The notes: generated by a model from the letters alone, not told the origin. DNA of 64,000 nucleotides from Rhododendron vialii (GCF_030253575.1 NC_080564.1:25010001-25074000), one strand, 5' to 3'; positions 33,257-45,171 are shown, counted from the first letter of the stretch. Program-made: numbers and translations.

Positions 33257-34047
33257 TGTTGAACACAAATTTCGAGTCTGCGAAAAAGACGGGAAAAATG
33301 ATGAACGAGAGTCAATTTTATTGATGTATCAAAACTAGGGTTACAATCCCTAATGAATTTCTAAGAGAAAATAATCCTCTGATTCTTCTCTTCGGTTGTT
33401 GTTGTCTTCGGTTGTTGTTGAAACGAGGGCTTGATGATTATTCTTGGATCGAACGGCGGAATCTTCTCCGATGTTTGCGAAGAAGATGATGATCTAGGTT
33501 GAATGTTCTTCGGAGCTTTGTAGCTTTTATCTGAAAGAACCTTCTTGTTGGATTTGGACTTGGGACTTGAGGAATTCTGAAGGACTTTGAGGCTTTGATC
33601 TTCAGAGCTCTGGAGTTGGATGCTTGAATGTTTATTCAAAAATATGATAGGAGAGCACCTCTATTTATAGAGATGTAGGATAGAGAGTCATGACCAATCT
33701 CTGCTTCATTCATATTTATCTCTCTTTAATTATTTCTTTGTCTAATGTAAAAGAAATAATTATAATTCGATAATTATCCCTCTTACTTTTATTTTAAGGA
33801 CAATTATTTGTGAACAGAAACACAATTATTATTTTACCAAGTGGTTTAATTTGATTGGTCGAGCTTAATAAAAATAATAACTGCGTCACTTTGACACGCG
33901 GCACCATTTGATTGGCTTATACGCATCATTTTGACTTTTGACCTAAAGACACTTGGCAATATTTGATTGGTCATTTACCGTGCCCTATTTGTTAGGTCCC
34001 GCAACATGTGGTAACTTGTGATTGGATGGAAATTTTACATGCCTACA
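33257..34047 (-). repeat. 3' LTR of the Tat-like element
   Basis: On the minus strand it starts TGTAGGCATG directly after the purine-rich CGAGGGGGCATC and ends GTTCAACA. It holds a TATA box (CTCTATAAATAGAGG, about 33660-33674) and an AATAAA signal (about 33316), so U3, R and U5 can be laid out. The 5' partner is not in the window, so the ends are tentative. Confidence 0.65.
33361..33639 (-). CDS. 92-codon ORF inside the LTR transcript region
   Basis: Starts about 25-30 nt after the predicted TATA-driven start of transcription and ends before the AATAAA signal, so it would lie in the R region of the LTR. The protein is rich in Ser, Lys, Pro and Gln (SSSPKSKSNKK, RSSSSSQTSEK) with no hydrophobic stretch. 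I do not recognise it. It may be a chance frame or a small leader ORF of the element. Confidence 0.35.
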   Translation of the reverse strand: MNKHSSIQLQSSEDQSLKVLQNSSSPKSKSNKKVLSDKSYKAPKNIQPRSSSSSQTSEKIPPFDPRIIIKPSFQQQPKTTTTEEKNQRIIFS

Positions 34048-34058
34048 GATGCCCCCTC
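34048..34058 (-). other. polypurine tract of the Tat-like element
   Basis: The minus strand reads GAGGGGGCATC immediately before the LTR start TGTAGG. Confidence 0.6.
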
Positions 34059-34089
34059 GAGCTTGCTCATGCACGAAAGTGAGCAGGTC

Positions 34090-34350
34090 TCGAAAATGTT
34101 GACTTGATTTGATTTGATGCCGATAATTTGTGTACTTGGCAATTTTTTTTTGTGTTTGACATTTGGTGTCAATCCGAATTTTGAGATTTGATGCTGAAAT
34201 TTTGAGTACTCGGCAGTTTTTTTTTTTTGTTTGTTTGCTTGAGACTGACTTGATGTTGACTTGGTTTAAATTGATGCCAAAAATTTGTGTGCTTGGCAAT
34301 AATTTCTTTTGCTTGAAGCGGATTTGGCTCTTCAAAATTTTAACTTATGA
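34090..34350. repeat. degenerate direct repeats next to the 3' LTR
   Basis: Three related units of about 80-95 bp share TTGATGCCRA, AATTTGTGTRCTTGGCA and T-rich parts (about 34113, 34188, 34272). Non-coding. Such arrays are common between the last ORF and the 3' LTR of Tat-like elements. Confidence 0.65.
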
Positions 34351-34895
34351 TTCGCGCTAAAATTTGTCAATCAATATGCTTGAGTTTTTTTTTTTTAGAA
34401 TGATTTGCAAACCCAATTTATCTTGGGGCTACTAATTAATCCTTTGAAGAAACTCTAAGACCATCAAATAATTGGAACTTGATAACCCAGTTAAATTAAG
34501 CCCAGGTGAACCTTGCAATCATTCACCAAATGCTTGATTGCCCCAAAAGCAGCAAAAAGGGACACGTTTTCGCGGCCAACTTCGACACCGCTTAGAGAAA
34601 ATCTCAGTTGGTGTCAGGAGAGGAAAGTAGAATCCTTCTCCCATTAGGAATTTAGGTGCCCGCTTATACGTGCATGTGTCGACCCGTAATACGCGTCTAG
34701 AGATCGCCACTTAAAATGACCACCTCTTGAGATGAATTTGAATTAGGATAGGAGTCTGCCTTCCTTTTCCTATTAGACTTTGTCGTCGAGCCCTATCCGT
34801 ATATTAAAACTTCTAACTCCTCTTTCAATTAAAACTGTCTTCTTGCTCTATACATATATTAGAACTTCTGACTCCTCTTTCAATTAAAACTGTCT

Positions 34896-34912
34896 TCTTG
34901 CTCTATATATTG
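34896..34912 (+). promoter_or_regulatory. putative TATA box of the antisense PMD gene
   Basis: GCTCTATATATTGAGAGG precedes an exon-like leader ending ACGGTG/GTGAGT (about 34985) and later acceptors TTTGCAG near 35474 and 35616. This fits a promoter with a spliced, non-coding first exon. Confidence 0.45.
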
Positions 34913-36773
34913 AGAGGAAGCACTGAAACAAATCCTCACAATTGATTTGTTTCAGCCTGGAAAAGAATTTCAGAGCAATACGGTGGTGAGTCTTCTCCTT
35001 TTGTCTTTTGCTTCTTGTCTCTGTCTTTCTACACCAAGCACATGTCATGCACTCAATATTTTCCAAATACAACCTACAGTAAACAACGTGACCCTTTTAA
35101 TTAATTCGTCCCTTTTTTCGCTTACGGCCTTGCGCACCTGTGCAATGCATGTAGCATGCCTTTGCACAATTTTCCTTCATGCGAAACTATTTTGCTTCTT
35201 CTGACTTCACACTTGTAATTTTGGCACACACCTGTTGCTACTTGGATTGTTTTTTATGACAGCACATGTTCTCCATTCTCCAACTTTGCAAAAGGTCTTG
35301 AAGTCTGTGAAAGAATAGCATAAGAATTTGTATACGGCAACTTTGCGTCTGTATTGCTTTACTCAAGACCAAAATTTTTCTGCAAGGGTATGAACTAATT
35401 TTACACTATGGGGTAGTGTAATGAATATTTTTTTATCCTGCTTGCTGAATGTTTGATCTTTGCTTTATTTGCAGGTATCAAGAACCCTTACTTTCTTACG
35501 GCTTCGAGAATTTCGGTCTCAATTTTTTTTATAGAAAAACAGCGCCTTGATTTTCTCTTCTATTTACCAGCTCTTTGATTTTCCTTTTAATGCTCTATGG
35601 TTGTTTTCTTTTGCAGACTTGACAATTGGTGTTTTGCAATTTGCCTTTCAGACCTTCCGTTGTTCAAAGATGGAAATCTTCGCAAACACGATCCTTCATG
35701 GCCAAGCACTACTTTCCATTGCTAAGGGTCAAAACGCATCTGACGAAGCACTACTTCTTCCGATCTTTGATCCTGTCATTGGTTCACCTTTTTCATGTCA
35801 TCTTGTAGTTGTTGACTTTGCCTGTAATAACTCTAAAATTTAATAAATAATTTTTTTTTATATTCGAGTTATTATTTAAAATTGCCTAGATTGCTTTAAT
35901 TATCTTTTATTTCCTTGTAGTTTGTCATAATTACACTTTTGCCCTTCAAAGTTCGTTTCTTGACTTTAAAGCCCTACTTGGCAAAGTCTAGTTAGTTTTT
36001 AACCAATTAGTTGGAGGAACCGAGCTAGGAAGTCACCTAGTTACTATGGATGAACCTTTTTGCCATCTTTGAACCTTGTGAACCTTTTCGCCATCTTTGA
36101 ACCTTGTGAACCTTTTCAACTCTAGACTAGAAAACTATTTATTTATTTTCTTTTATTATTTTAGTTTTCTTCTTTATCCATTGGACGATAGAAGTTAGGA
36201 GAACTTTTATCCATTGAATAATAGAAACCCTATTCTTTGTATATTAAAGGTATTCATTGAAAGATTTAGTTAAGTACTAATATCTATATAAAAAAATAGA
36301 TTATATAATTGTTTTAAAGGACATTTTGATTATTTTAATATAAAATTTCCTTATTTCTTTTGACCATTGGTTAATAAATACTAGGGGATTTATTATCCAT
36401 TGGGTAATAGGGTTAATCTTTCAACTAAGTACTAGGATATAATAAACTAGTCATTTTCTAAATCCCCATGTGATATTGTACCTATATTATATTATGTAGG
36501 TACTTTTAGACTTAAAGACCTAAGATTTTCCTAGGTACACTAATATTATTTTATATTGGGTTTTGTACCAATGTGGGTTAAATTAATAAGGAGTCTAGAT
36601 CTACCTAGATTTCTTAGTACCTATGTAAATATAATATATGTACTTGGTTGATTAAAAAAATTACTAGGTATACATGTGCCTAAAAGGATTCTTTATTTTA
36701 AAATCTTGACCTTGGAAATCTTCTTTGATCACAAGTACCAAAAGTACCTATTATTCTATGTTTGTTTGTACAT

Positions 36774-36775
<2 letters not shown>

Positions 36776-36808
<33 letters not shown>

Positions 36809-36900
36809 ATTGCAAGGGGAGAGAAAGGGAGAGAGAGAGGGAGTGGCCGGGAGAGAGAGGGCCAAGAGAGGAGAGAGAGGGAGAAAGTGAGGTGTGTGCA
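36776..36900. repeat. (GT)n microsatellite followed by GA-rich sequence
   Basis: 29 bases of GT repeat (36776-36804), then GGGAGAGAAAGGGAGAGAGAG-like purine-rich text to about 36890. Confidence 0.95.
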
Positions 36901-38079
36901 TGTGTTGCTCACTCCATCTAGTCAATTCCTTTTGACCAATTTCTCACACAATCTTGGTACAATCAAATCTAGATTTTTCCTTACTCTTTCTTGTATTAAC
37001 TAGTCTTCTATGAACTAGACAAGACTAAAAACCCTTAGAATAACCTAGATTTGTCCTAGCAAGAGAAGAGAAGAGATTGGTTGTCCTCACCATGATCATC
37101 TTATATCTTTTCAAATCTAAAATGATATTATTTCTATCTTCCATTGTCCTACTTTGTACAATTTCCAATTTTTAACTTGTACAACCCTCATTTTCTTCCA
37201 CAAATCTTCCAAGATCAAATCCAAGGACTAAACCTAGCCATGCAAGCCTAGAAACTAGACTTTGATCTTCCAAGAAAGCTTGATTTTTGGAATAAAAAAA
37301 TGAGATATGGAGAGAGAGGGGGGGCCGGCCATGAGGAGGGAGAGGGAGAGCCTTGCCTATAAATAGCAAGCTCACTCCAAGCTTGAACTCACACCTTTAC
37401 ACTTTGCTCCAACTTCTCTCTAGAAATTTTAAGTGTTCTTGGTTCAAAAGTTCTAGTTTTCTTAAGTTTCTTGAGAGTTCTTGAAAGAAATCACCAAACC
37501 ACTTCCAAAACCACCTCTAGATCTCTAAAGTAGCTTAGCTTAGTTAGTAAGTTGTTTCTAGGAAGAGAAAAGTCCATCTCTCTTCCTTTCGAAGCAATCT
37601 GGAGCCGTTACGCCACTGAATCACGAAACCGACGACCAAATTCTCCGTAGCCGACCACCGCCAAGAAGTAAGGTAGGAATCCTAGTCCACCAACTCTATG
37701 TATTGTATAAGATCGTATGTTGGAGAATAGAACGTCATTAAGAAGTAAACTTTGATCATTCTTTCTAAAGTAGATAAGGTTATCTTAAAATGTTGGAAAT
37801 GCATGATTTATGTTCACTCATGGTGATTTAAGCATGCTAAGTAGTTTGGAGTTGGATGATCTTGTTAGAATAGTTTTAAATTTTTGATGAATGCTTGTTT
37901 ATGTGGAAAGTTCTACCACGGAAGTCTATGCATGAAAACGAGACACCTAAACCAAGAAAGTTAAAGACATGACGCTTAGGGTGAGGTTAACGAGGAAGAA
38001 AATGTGTTTTCCGATGAAGGAAATATTTTGAAACTACATAATGACCATTTCGAGGGCATTATGTGAGATGTGTGTGAAT

Positions 38080-38275
38080 GGGCCAATGGGAACCCGGCGC
38101 AACGGAACCATTGTGAGGATACTCGGGAGACCGGCGCGGCGGAACCGAGGTTGGGTGTGTGGCTTGGTTATCCGTGGAGAGGAGCCAATGCAATCGTGTG
38201 CCAATGGGAACCCGGTATGGCGGAACCATTGTGAGGATACTCGGGAACCCGGAACGGCGGAACCAAGGTTGGGTA
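38080..38275. repeat. direct repeats in the long solo LTR
   Basis: GCCAATGGGAACCCGG occurs at about 38081 and 38201, and GGAACCATTGTGAGGATACT at about 38104 and 38222. The unit is about 120 bp. Confidence 0.85.
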
Positions 38276-40389
38276 AGTTAAAAAGAAGTTTTGGAAGAAG
38301 AGAAAAGTGAAAATAACGACACGGTCTACGATGAGTCAGAAAAGTCAACACTAACGTTAGCTTGAATAAGGAATGTGGATTTGATTGACTGTTTGTCAAT
38401 ATGATTGATTTATGTAGAATCGTTGTTATTATGACCTCTTGTTCTTAAGTTATGGGCTAGTAAGTAGGATTATACTATTTAGCCTTTGTAGCTCATGGTG
38501 TTATCTTCTGGTGACCCTGACATATTATATGGGTGGCGACGCCGGTATAATATGTCAGATCTGATAGATGAACATGGCGAACTCTTCACTTTGGAGGCTT
38601 TCGGAGCCGAAGAACTCGCTAGGATGGAGGATCAAGCGGAGCAGTAGTTAGGAACCCTAGTTTCCTATTTTGTGTTTAAAATACTCTTACGAGAGTTATG
38701 TTGTAATAATGAGCAGTGACTCTCTTTAAGTTCTGTAATAAATTATCCCTTTAACGTACCTAAAATTAGAGGCGTTACATTGCCCATCCGACACAATGGT
38801 TCATTGACACTACAACAGACTTGCATGATCTCACCAACTCTGCCACCATTCCCTCCTCCAGGGCGCTCTTGTTGCGGTAATCACTCCATTCCAAAGATGA
38901 TGCCACAGAACATTTTACCTTGCTAGGTGATCAAATCAATGACGGAAAAGCCGCTTGGACAGCTCCTCTTGCCAGCTTTGGCCAATTTTCATTCATCTAT
39001 CAATATTGGGAGTGGGTAGAAGATGTACTTGGGCGATCTTCAGAAATACTTTTTCAGGCAAGGATCTATGGTGCCGTCTATGCTTCTCTTTTCACATATG
39101 ACGATGATGTAAACCTCATTCAATCATTCTGTGAGCATTGGTGTCCTTCTAAAAACACACTTCATACACCAGCAGGAGAGCTATCAATCTCCCTTTGGGA
39201 TCTATTTTATATTGGTGGTCTGCCGATCTATGGAAAATTTTACGACGAAGTCATCCCGCCGGCATGCAATTTAACAGGCGTCGACGAAAACAACATGTAA
39301 CTCCTTCCACCTAGTTGCAGGCACCTCTTTGCTTCGTACCACAGACTTTTTCGTGTTTCAGAAACTCACCATATCACCACCCGTAACTGGATCCATTTCT
39401 GGTGCAGGCTAAAAAGCAAATATTCAAATCTTTCTCCTAATGATCAGAGCGATGGAGCAAGCAGGCCAACTGGACACACTAGCATGCCACCAGAGCGCAC
39501 AAAGGATGAAGAAGGAGCATTCAACGAGCTAGGCATCAAAGCACGTTTAGGGGAAGAAGTCTATTTAGCAGCCTTCCTGTCGTGCTAGCTGTCCATATTT
39601 GTCCTACCCAATGGAAAAGTGAACCAAATTCGTCCTACCGTCTTCAAAGTTGCAAGCATGATGGCGCGCGGATCTACATTTTCTTTGGCAGTGCCCGTTC
39701 TGGCGAGCATATACCATGGCTTGAGGCAAATTTCATCATCTCCTACTCCAAGTCAGTGCCATGCGATCCTTCCCATGCATTATATCTATGGATGGCTTGG
39801 CAACTACTTCGACACATACCTTCCATCCCTACACTCTCAACCGGGCGTTAGAATGGTCCAACTAGCTGGCGAGAAGAATGCCAAACATTTCACATCAATT
39901 GCGGGCGCACGAACTCCTCAGAAGCATTGATCCTTCGCGATTATCATCCTTGGCCATGTCTAACAAGGACGAGCGGTTAGTGGTAGATGATGGAAAGCAA
40001 TCCCACTTCTGGACAGCCTACACCATTAGTCTTCGTTCAAGATAACTGACTTTTCGTTGCGATATGCAGTATATCGTTGAGTCTTACAGCCCCCATCGAT
40101 CCTCACGACAATTCAACTTTTACCAAGATGTGCCCGAAAAATTGATGGAAGAAGCACGTCCCCTTAACCTACCCGAAGTTGTAGGACTTTGGCAATCCTA
40201 CACGAAGCTTGGTACTAAGGCAAAACTGAAAATTCATGTCTCCTCGCACAAAGGCCATACCACAAAGCGATATCAAGAGTGGTGAACAAAGCATGCAAGT
40301 GATTTTGTTAAAGGAGACATTGAGCCTGCCGAAAAGCAAAAGAAACCCAAGACTCCAGTTAGAATTCGCCTAACCAAGGGCAAAGGAGC

Positions 40390-41640
40390 AATTACACCTA
40401 TTGAGAGTGCCCATGAAGTTGAAGGCATTAACGCAATAGCAAGCAAAGCCAAAGCAAGCAAAGCTAAACCAAGCAAGGCCAAACCAGCAGTTCTACCTAC
40501 TATTGGCAACGAGGAAGTTGATGGCACTAATGCAACATTAGTGTAGGGGGATGAAAACAATTGGTACTTCGAATCAATTGGATCGCAACGGCTTATTCAT
40601 GCCTCTTCACCGGAACCCTAACTCGTCGTCTGAACCCTAATCTGCAAAATAGACAGGGGGTGAGTGCACCTTTGCCCCTCGTGGCAAAGGCCCTCCGATG
40701 CTTTTGTTAGTATCACGTACTTGAAAACTCAATCCTAATTATCAGTAGGAAAGTAATAATAATGCAATGTATTGCGTACCTTTTACCTCTAGGTTTACCT
40801 CATATTTATAGATTTATGGATGCTTGCTGTCCAAGCATCCATGTTACCATAGGTTTCCTAACTCGTATAGGAAACCCAGGATATCAAGGAGTCTCGTTTC
40901 CTTTATCAATTTATGGAAAAGATTCCTTTTAGGATTCTTTTCCTTTAAGAGCCGAACATCCCATATTCGTTGGGTATCTTTCTCAGATCCTATATTCTTG
41001 GGATCTTTATCCCTTTATGGGACATGACTACTCTGGAATCTTCCAGAGTATTCCCTCTGCTCCTACTCTCGATTAGAGCTCCTTCCTTGTTCGGCTGTCT
41101 CATAGCCGAACAGACTACCTGGACCAGGGACTTCACATGTAACTTGGTTCAAATGTAAACAGAATATCTCCTATCTGCCGAACAGATAGTTTACTCCAGT
41201 GACTTGTCGTGTCATTGACCTTTATTCAGCCGAACAGATTGCATGGACCAAGGACTTCACATGTCTTTGTTCCATATCGCTGTTCTTAATACTGCCCGGC
41301 GATAAGTCCAGTCGTATTTACCACGTGTTCCCAAACATCACGTGTTCGGTAACTAAATGTATCTGCTCGGGAATACCTCCCTACAATTAGGCAAAGTCAA
41401 AGCAAGCAAAACTAGACCAAGCAGGGCCAAACTGAAAGTTCCACTTATTGTTAGCACCCATGAAGTTGATGGCGCCAATGCAACATTAGTCAAAGCCAAA
41501 GCAAGCAAAGCTAGACCAAGCAGGGCCAAACCGAAAGTTCCACTTGTTGTTAGCGCCCATGAAGTTGATGGCGCCAATGCTACATCAAGCAAAGCCAAAG
41601 CAAGCAAGGATAGACCAAGTAAGGCCAAACCAAACCAAGG
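40390..41640 (+). repeat. Lys/Ala/Ser-rich coding repeats of the PMD gene, split by a solo LTR
   Basis: Four or more units of about 99 bp encode AKASKARPSRAKPK followed by HEVDGANAT. One or two lie before the solo LTR (40390-40541) and three after it (41391-41640). The basic AK/SK/PK pattern resembles linker-histone tails, which would suit nucleic acid binding; that role is inferred. Confidence 0.8.
40542..41385 (-). mobile_element. solo LTR (844 bp) inside the PMD repeat region
   Basis: From TGTAGGGGGATG to ACCTCCCTACA with the perfect 5-bp duplication ATTAG (40537-40541 and 41386-41390). A minus-strand TATA-like CTATAAATATG (about 40806) suggests orientation. It contains several GCCGAACAG repeats (41099-41240). 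Confidence 0.9.
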
Positions 41641-42885
41641 AAAGGATCTACCCAAAGATGCATCCAAAGAAATGGAGAGATCAACTCTCAAGCCTAAACC
41701 TCTCTTGAAGATTTTTGCTCCAAAAATTCCATCCGTGATTGTCAAAAGTTCAACTACCGAAAATAGAGACAAGAAAAAAAGCCTTGTGATTTGTGATGGG
41801 GACAGCAACTCTAGCCAAGGTGATCGCCACTGGAATCGCCCCAAGAAGCAGAAAAACATAGCCCAAGTCACACCCTTGGAGGATATCCACATTGACACGG
41901 ACGGTTTTTTCCAAGATGTGCTTGATAGCAGCACACCTTTGGAGGATTTAGAAGCACACGTAAGAAAACACATACTTCCTTGAATGCTTTCACATTTTTT
42001 TATTTCAGTAAGCTACTTAATTTTTTCCCCGTATATGTGCAGTTAGGAGTCAACAACTTGAATCTTGATGATGAACTATACTCTCAAAGCAGGGGAGGTT
42101 CAATAGATGGTCCAGATTCCTTTGGATTGCTTTCTCATAAGAGAAGATCTGTCGAAGAAGCATCACGTCAAATTTCTCATGAGAAGACTCCTATTGACAT
42201 GCCCAAAGTGCCAATAACAGAACCAAGACAATTTCGAGTGAGACCTTTTGGTCCCACGTTATCCGATGTTAGTGTTTTTCAAGGGATAGATGTGATTTTT
42301 AAAAGTCGGCGCAAGTATGTCTCAGGGTTGTGGTTTCAACTTTCACATAAGATCGAGAAAACCAGCTTGGATCATGTCGACAATATTGAAGATGAGGCTG
42401 AGAAGGTCCTCGAAGAGATGAGAAACATGAAAGTAATGGACATTTCTCCATTACAGCGCATCCTTAAAAGCTTCTTTGATAATATTCGGGCATACAAAAA
42501 TCGCTCCACTTCTATCAAATCATGTGCAAGTCAGCTGACAGATATTTCTCAAACTCTTTCTCATACTAAAATCAGAGAAGATGAGGTAATTAAAGAATCT
42601 GAACTTCATCAACAAGAATTTGAAGCCCTTAAAGTTGACAGGGCTAAGTTGAAAAGAGCATTGGAAGGCATAGACACCAAGCTTAAGGCCAAAGAAGCAG
42701 CGGTTGTTGCAAATGAAGAAGAATTATCCAAGGTGCAACTTGAGATCTCTAACCTTGAAGATAAGGTCTCTGCTATCAAGAATGCCGCAGTACAGACTGA
42801 TGAAGACATTGCAAAATTGGAGGAGATGAGAAGGTTGCTTGAAGCAAATCAAAACGAGTTGGCAAACTTCAAGCTATTTCCTTAG

Positions 42886-43294
42886 TTTTAGTTTTCCTTT
42901 TTTTTTTTGTCATTAGGAAAGATTGTTTCCCTTTCTTCATTGTTAATAACATTTGGTCTACTTATTCATTTGAGGAATATAGCAAACACAATTTGTCATT
43001 ATTGATTGGAGGAAAAACTGTTTCCTTTTTTTTTTTTTTCATGATTAATAACACTTGATCTACTTATTCATTTGAGGAATATAGCAAATGCAATTTGTTA
43101 TTATCAAATTAATTTTTTTTTTTTGGATGACTGAGCTCGAAATTCAAGCTGCCTACGTACCCAAAATGGGATCAAGCCAAACGTAGTTCATATTTTATTT
43201 TATTTTTTTGGGTTTGCCGTGCACAATTTTAGCTCATGCGGGCCAGGAGCAACATGCAGTTTAAGCTCGTGCGTCATGGAGTAACGCTTGTTTT
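42886..43294. other. spacer between the PMD gene and pol (convergent 3' ends)
   Basis: AT-rich with T runs. It holds a direct repeat of about 115 bp (CTACTTATTCATTTGAGGAAT at about 42958 and 43063). At 43155-43190 the minus strand reads AACTACGTTTGGCTTGATCC, text often seen after pol in Tat-like elements. Confidence 0.6.
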
Positions 43295-44703
43295 TCAAGG
43301 GTAGTAGCGCTTCAAGAATTTGCCATTTATGGGGCCAACTCTCGAGCTATCTTCAGCAACCAATTTGTAGGTGCCACTTGAGTAAACTTCTTGCACCACA
43401 TATGGTCCATCCCACTTGGAAATGAATTTACCACCAATTTTATGAGTGGTATTAATGGGCCTTCTTACAGCAAGAACCAAGTCTCCTTTCTGAAAAGAAC
43501 GAAGACGAACCTTCTTGTCGAATGACTTTGACATGCGGGCTTGATAGCATTCAAGATGTTGTGCTTCAAGCCTCTTTTCGTCAAGCGCCTCTAGTTCTTC
43601 AAGGCGCAAGCGAGCATTGTTTTCATGAGTGAGGCCTTCTTGAATGGCAACCCTCAAAGATGGAATTTGACGTTCGAGCGGCAAAACAGCTTCCACACTG
43701 TACACTAATGAATATGGAGTGTCTTGTGTGGGCGTTCGAAATGTGGTTCGATATGCCCAAAGTGCTTCTTCCATTCTCTCAGGCCAATCTCTTCTTGCTT
43801 TGGCAACCACTTTCTTCAATAAGCTCCCAAGAGTCTTGTTGAATGTTTCAGCAAGATCATTTGCAGGTGGATTGTACATAGTAGAAGCATGTTGTTTGAA
43901 GCCAAACTTCTGACAAAGTCTAGTTACGGCACTATTGTAGAAGGACTTTCCATTGTCAGTGATGGCGTAATGCGGTACACCATATCTAAAAATGAGATGA
44001 GTACGGATGAAGTTGACGACATTGTCCTTCTTCACTTCCTTCAATGGAATGGCCTCCGCCCATTTAGAGAAGTAATCAGTCGTAGCCAGAATGTATAACT
44101 GGCCACCATAAGACTTTGGCAAAGGCCCCACGACATCTAACCCCCATGCATCAAAAGGCCACGAAGCGACAGTTGGATGGAGCAGTTCTGGTGGTTGATG
44201 TATAAAGTTGGCATGGATTTGGCAAGCATGACATCTTTGGACGTACTCCATGCAATCTTTGACCATGGTCAGCCAGTAGTAGCCCATCCTTTTGATTTGA
44301 AAATGAAGTTTTGAGCCAGATTGATAAGCGCTGCATATTCCAGAATGAGCTTCTTCCAGAGCTTGCTTTGCCTCATGTTCTCCAAGGCAATGGAGGAATA
44401 ACCCTTCAAAAGATCGACGGTAAAGCGTGTCCTTGTAGTAGATGAATCGAGGGGCGCGATACTTCACATCCATTCTTCTATGTGGATCATTAAGCAATTT
44501 TTCATGTTGTAGATAATCAATGAATGGTTGGCGCCAATCCTCAGTTTCAATTTCCAAAATTGAGACGACATTCACTTCCCTTTCACCATTGTCTTCATCA
44601 TCAAAGATTGGCGGTATGACCCAACTTCGGCATATTGGAACATGTGTCTCTTGGTCAAGTAAAGCAAGCATAGAAGCAAGCTTTGCAAGTGTGTCTGCTT
44701 GCC
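43295..44703 (-). pseudogene. Tat-like gypsy integrase
   Basis: 458-aa open frame. The zinc region keeps H109, C147 and C150, but the usual second His position reads Tyr (GICSAYQSG). The catalytic triad D179 (WGLDVVGP), D239 (ITDNGKSF) and E275 (DLAETFNKT) is complete. The C-terminal part (GDLVLAVRRPI, KWDGPYVVQEV) is the usual DNA-binding tail and ends KRYYP. On the N-terminal side the frame connects to RNase H through an in-frame TGA near 44714. The enzyme would insert element cDNA. With the stops in pol it cannot be made as part of a full polyprotein. Confidence 0.9.
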
Positions 44704-44713
44704 TATTCTCTCC

Positions 44714-45170
44714 TCACGGCACATGCTCTAGGGTGACATCACCAAGCCATGCAATCAAGCGACGTGCGTACTTATTGAAAGGCACAAGTTCAAGCTTCCT
44801 CACTTCATATATGTCAAGAAGCTGGTTGATGATCAACATTGAATCTCCATAAACCTTGAGTTGTAAGTGCTTTACTTCAACCGCCATCTCCAGCCCAAGA
44901 ATGAGAGCTTGGTACTCAGCCTCGTTATTTGAACAATTTTGTGTGAGAATGAAAGCATATGGCAAGACATCTCCTTCTGGGGAAATAAATACCACACCAG
45001 CGCCTGTTCCACTTCGATGAGACGCGCCATCAAAGTATATTGTCCATGGGGGACGAACTTCGACTACCATGACATCCTCATCTGGCAATTCTTTGGACAA
45101 CTCCCACTCGGTTGGTATAGGATGGTCTGCCAAGAAGTCGGCTAGAGCTTGCCCTTTAACGACTTTTTAA
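44714..45170 (-). pseudogene. Tat-like gypsy RNase H
   Basis: 139-codon open frame with catalytic D35 (IYFDGASHRSG), E73 (NNEAEYQAL) and D97 (VYGDSMLIINQ). The upstream linker GQALADFLADHP-like text is interrupted by TAA near 45168, and the junction to integrase by TGA near 44714. RNase H removes element RNA from RNA/DNA hybrids. Confidence 0.88.
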
Positions 45171-45171
45171 G

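Larger units (their letters stand above)
35823..38779. mobile_element. long gypsy-type solo LTR (2,957 bp) inside the PMD gene
   Basis: From TGTAATAACTCTAAAATTT to AATTAGAGGCGTTACA, flanked by the perfect 5-bp duplication TTGCC (35818-35822 and 38780-38784). The PMD reading frame continues on both sides. No pol sequence or second LTR is seen inside. The length is large but known for some plant gypsy LTRs. It contains a (GT)n run (36776-36804), a GA-rich stretch, and related ACCCGGCGCAACGGAACCATTG-type repeats (38090-38270). Confidence 0.88.
35670..42885 (+). pseudogene. plant mobile domain (PMD, aminotransferase-like) gene antisense to the Tat element, decayed
   Basis: Starts MEIFANTILHGQ at 35670 and runs on, across a nested solo LTR (35823-38779), into WFIDTTTDLHDL and the PMD core: YWEWVEDVL, ARIYGAVYASLF, FCEHWCPSKNTLHT, GELSISLWDL, IGGLPIYGKFYDEV, then VFKVASMMARGS and YSPHRSSRQFNFYQDVP. 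After a second solo LTR (40542-41385) come Lys/Ala/Ser-rich repeats (to about 41650), then an intron (donor GTAAGA at 41959; acceptor TGTGCAG ending 42041) and a coiled-coil exon ending at 42885. PMD proteins are plant-specific and shared by host genes and transposons; their action is poorly known. Lesions include in-frame stops at 38878, 39298, 39585, 40042 and 40282 and a frameshift near 39900. It is therefore a pseudogene even without the LTR insertions. Confidence 0.78.

Noticed and set aside
38041-38310. 89-codon open frames on both strands
   Set aside because: Fall inside the direct repeats of the long solo LTR; no protein similarity recognised.
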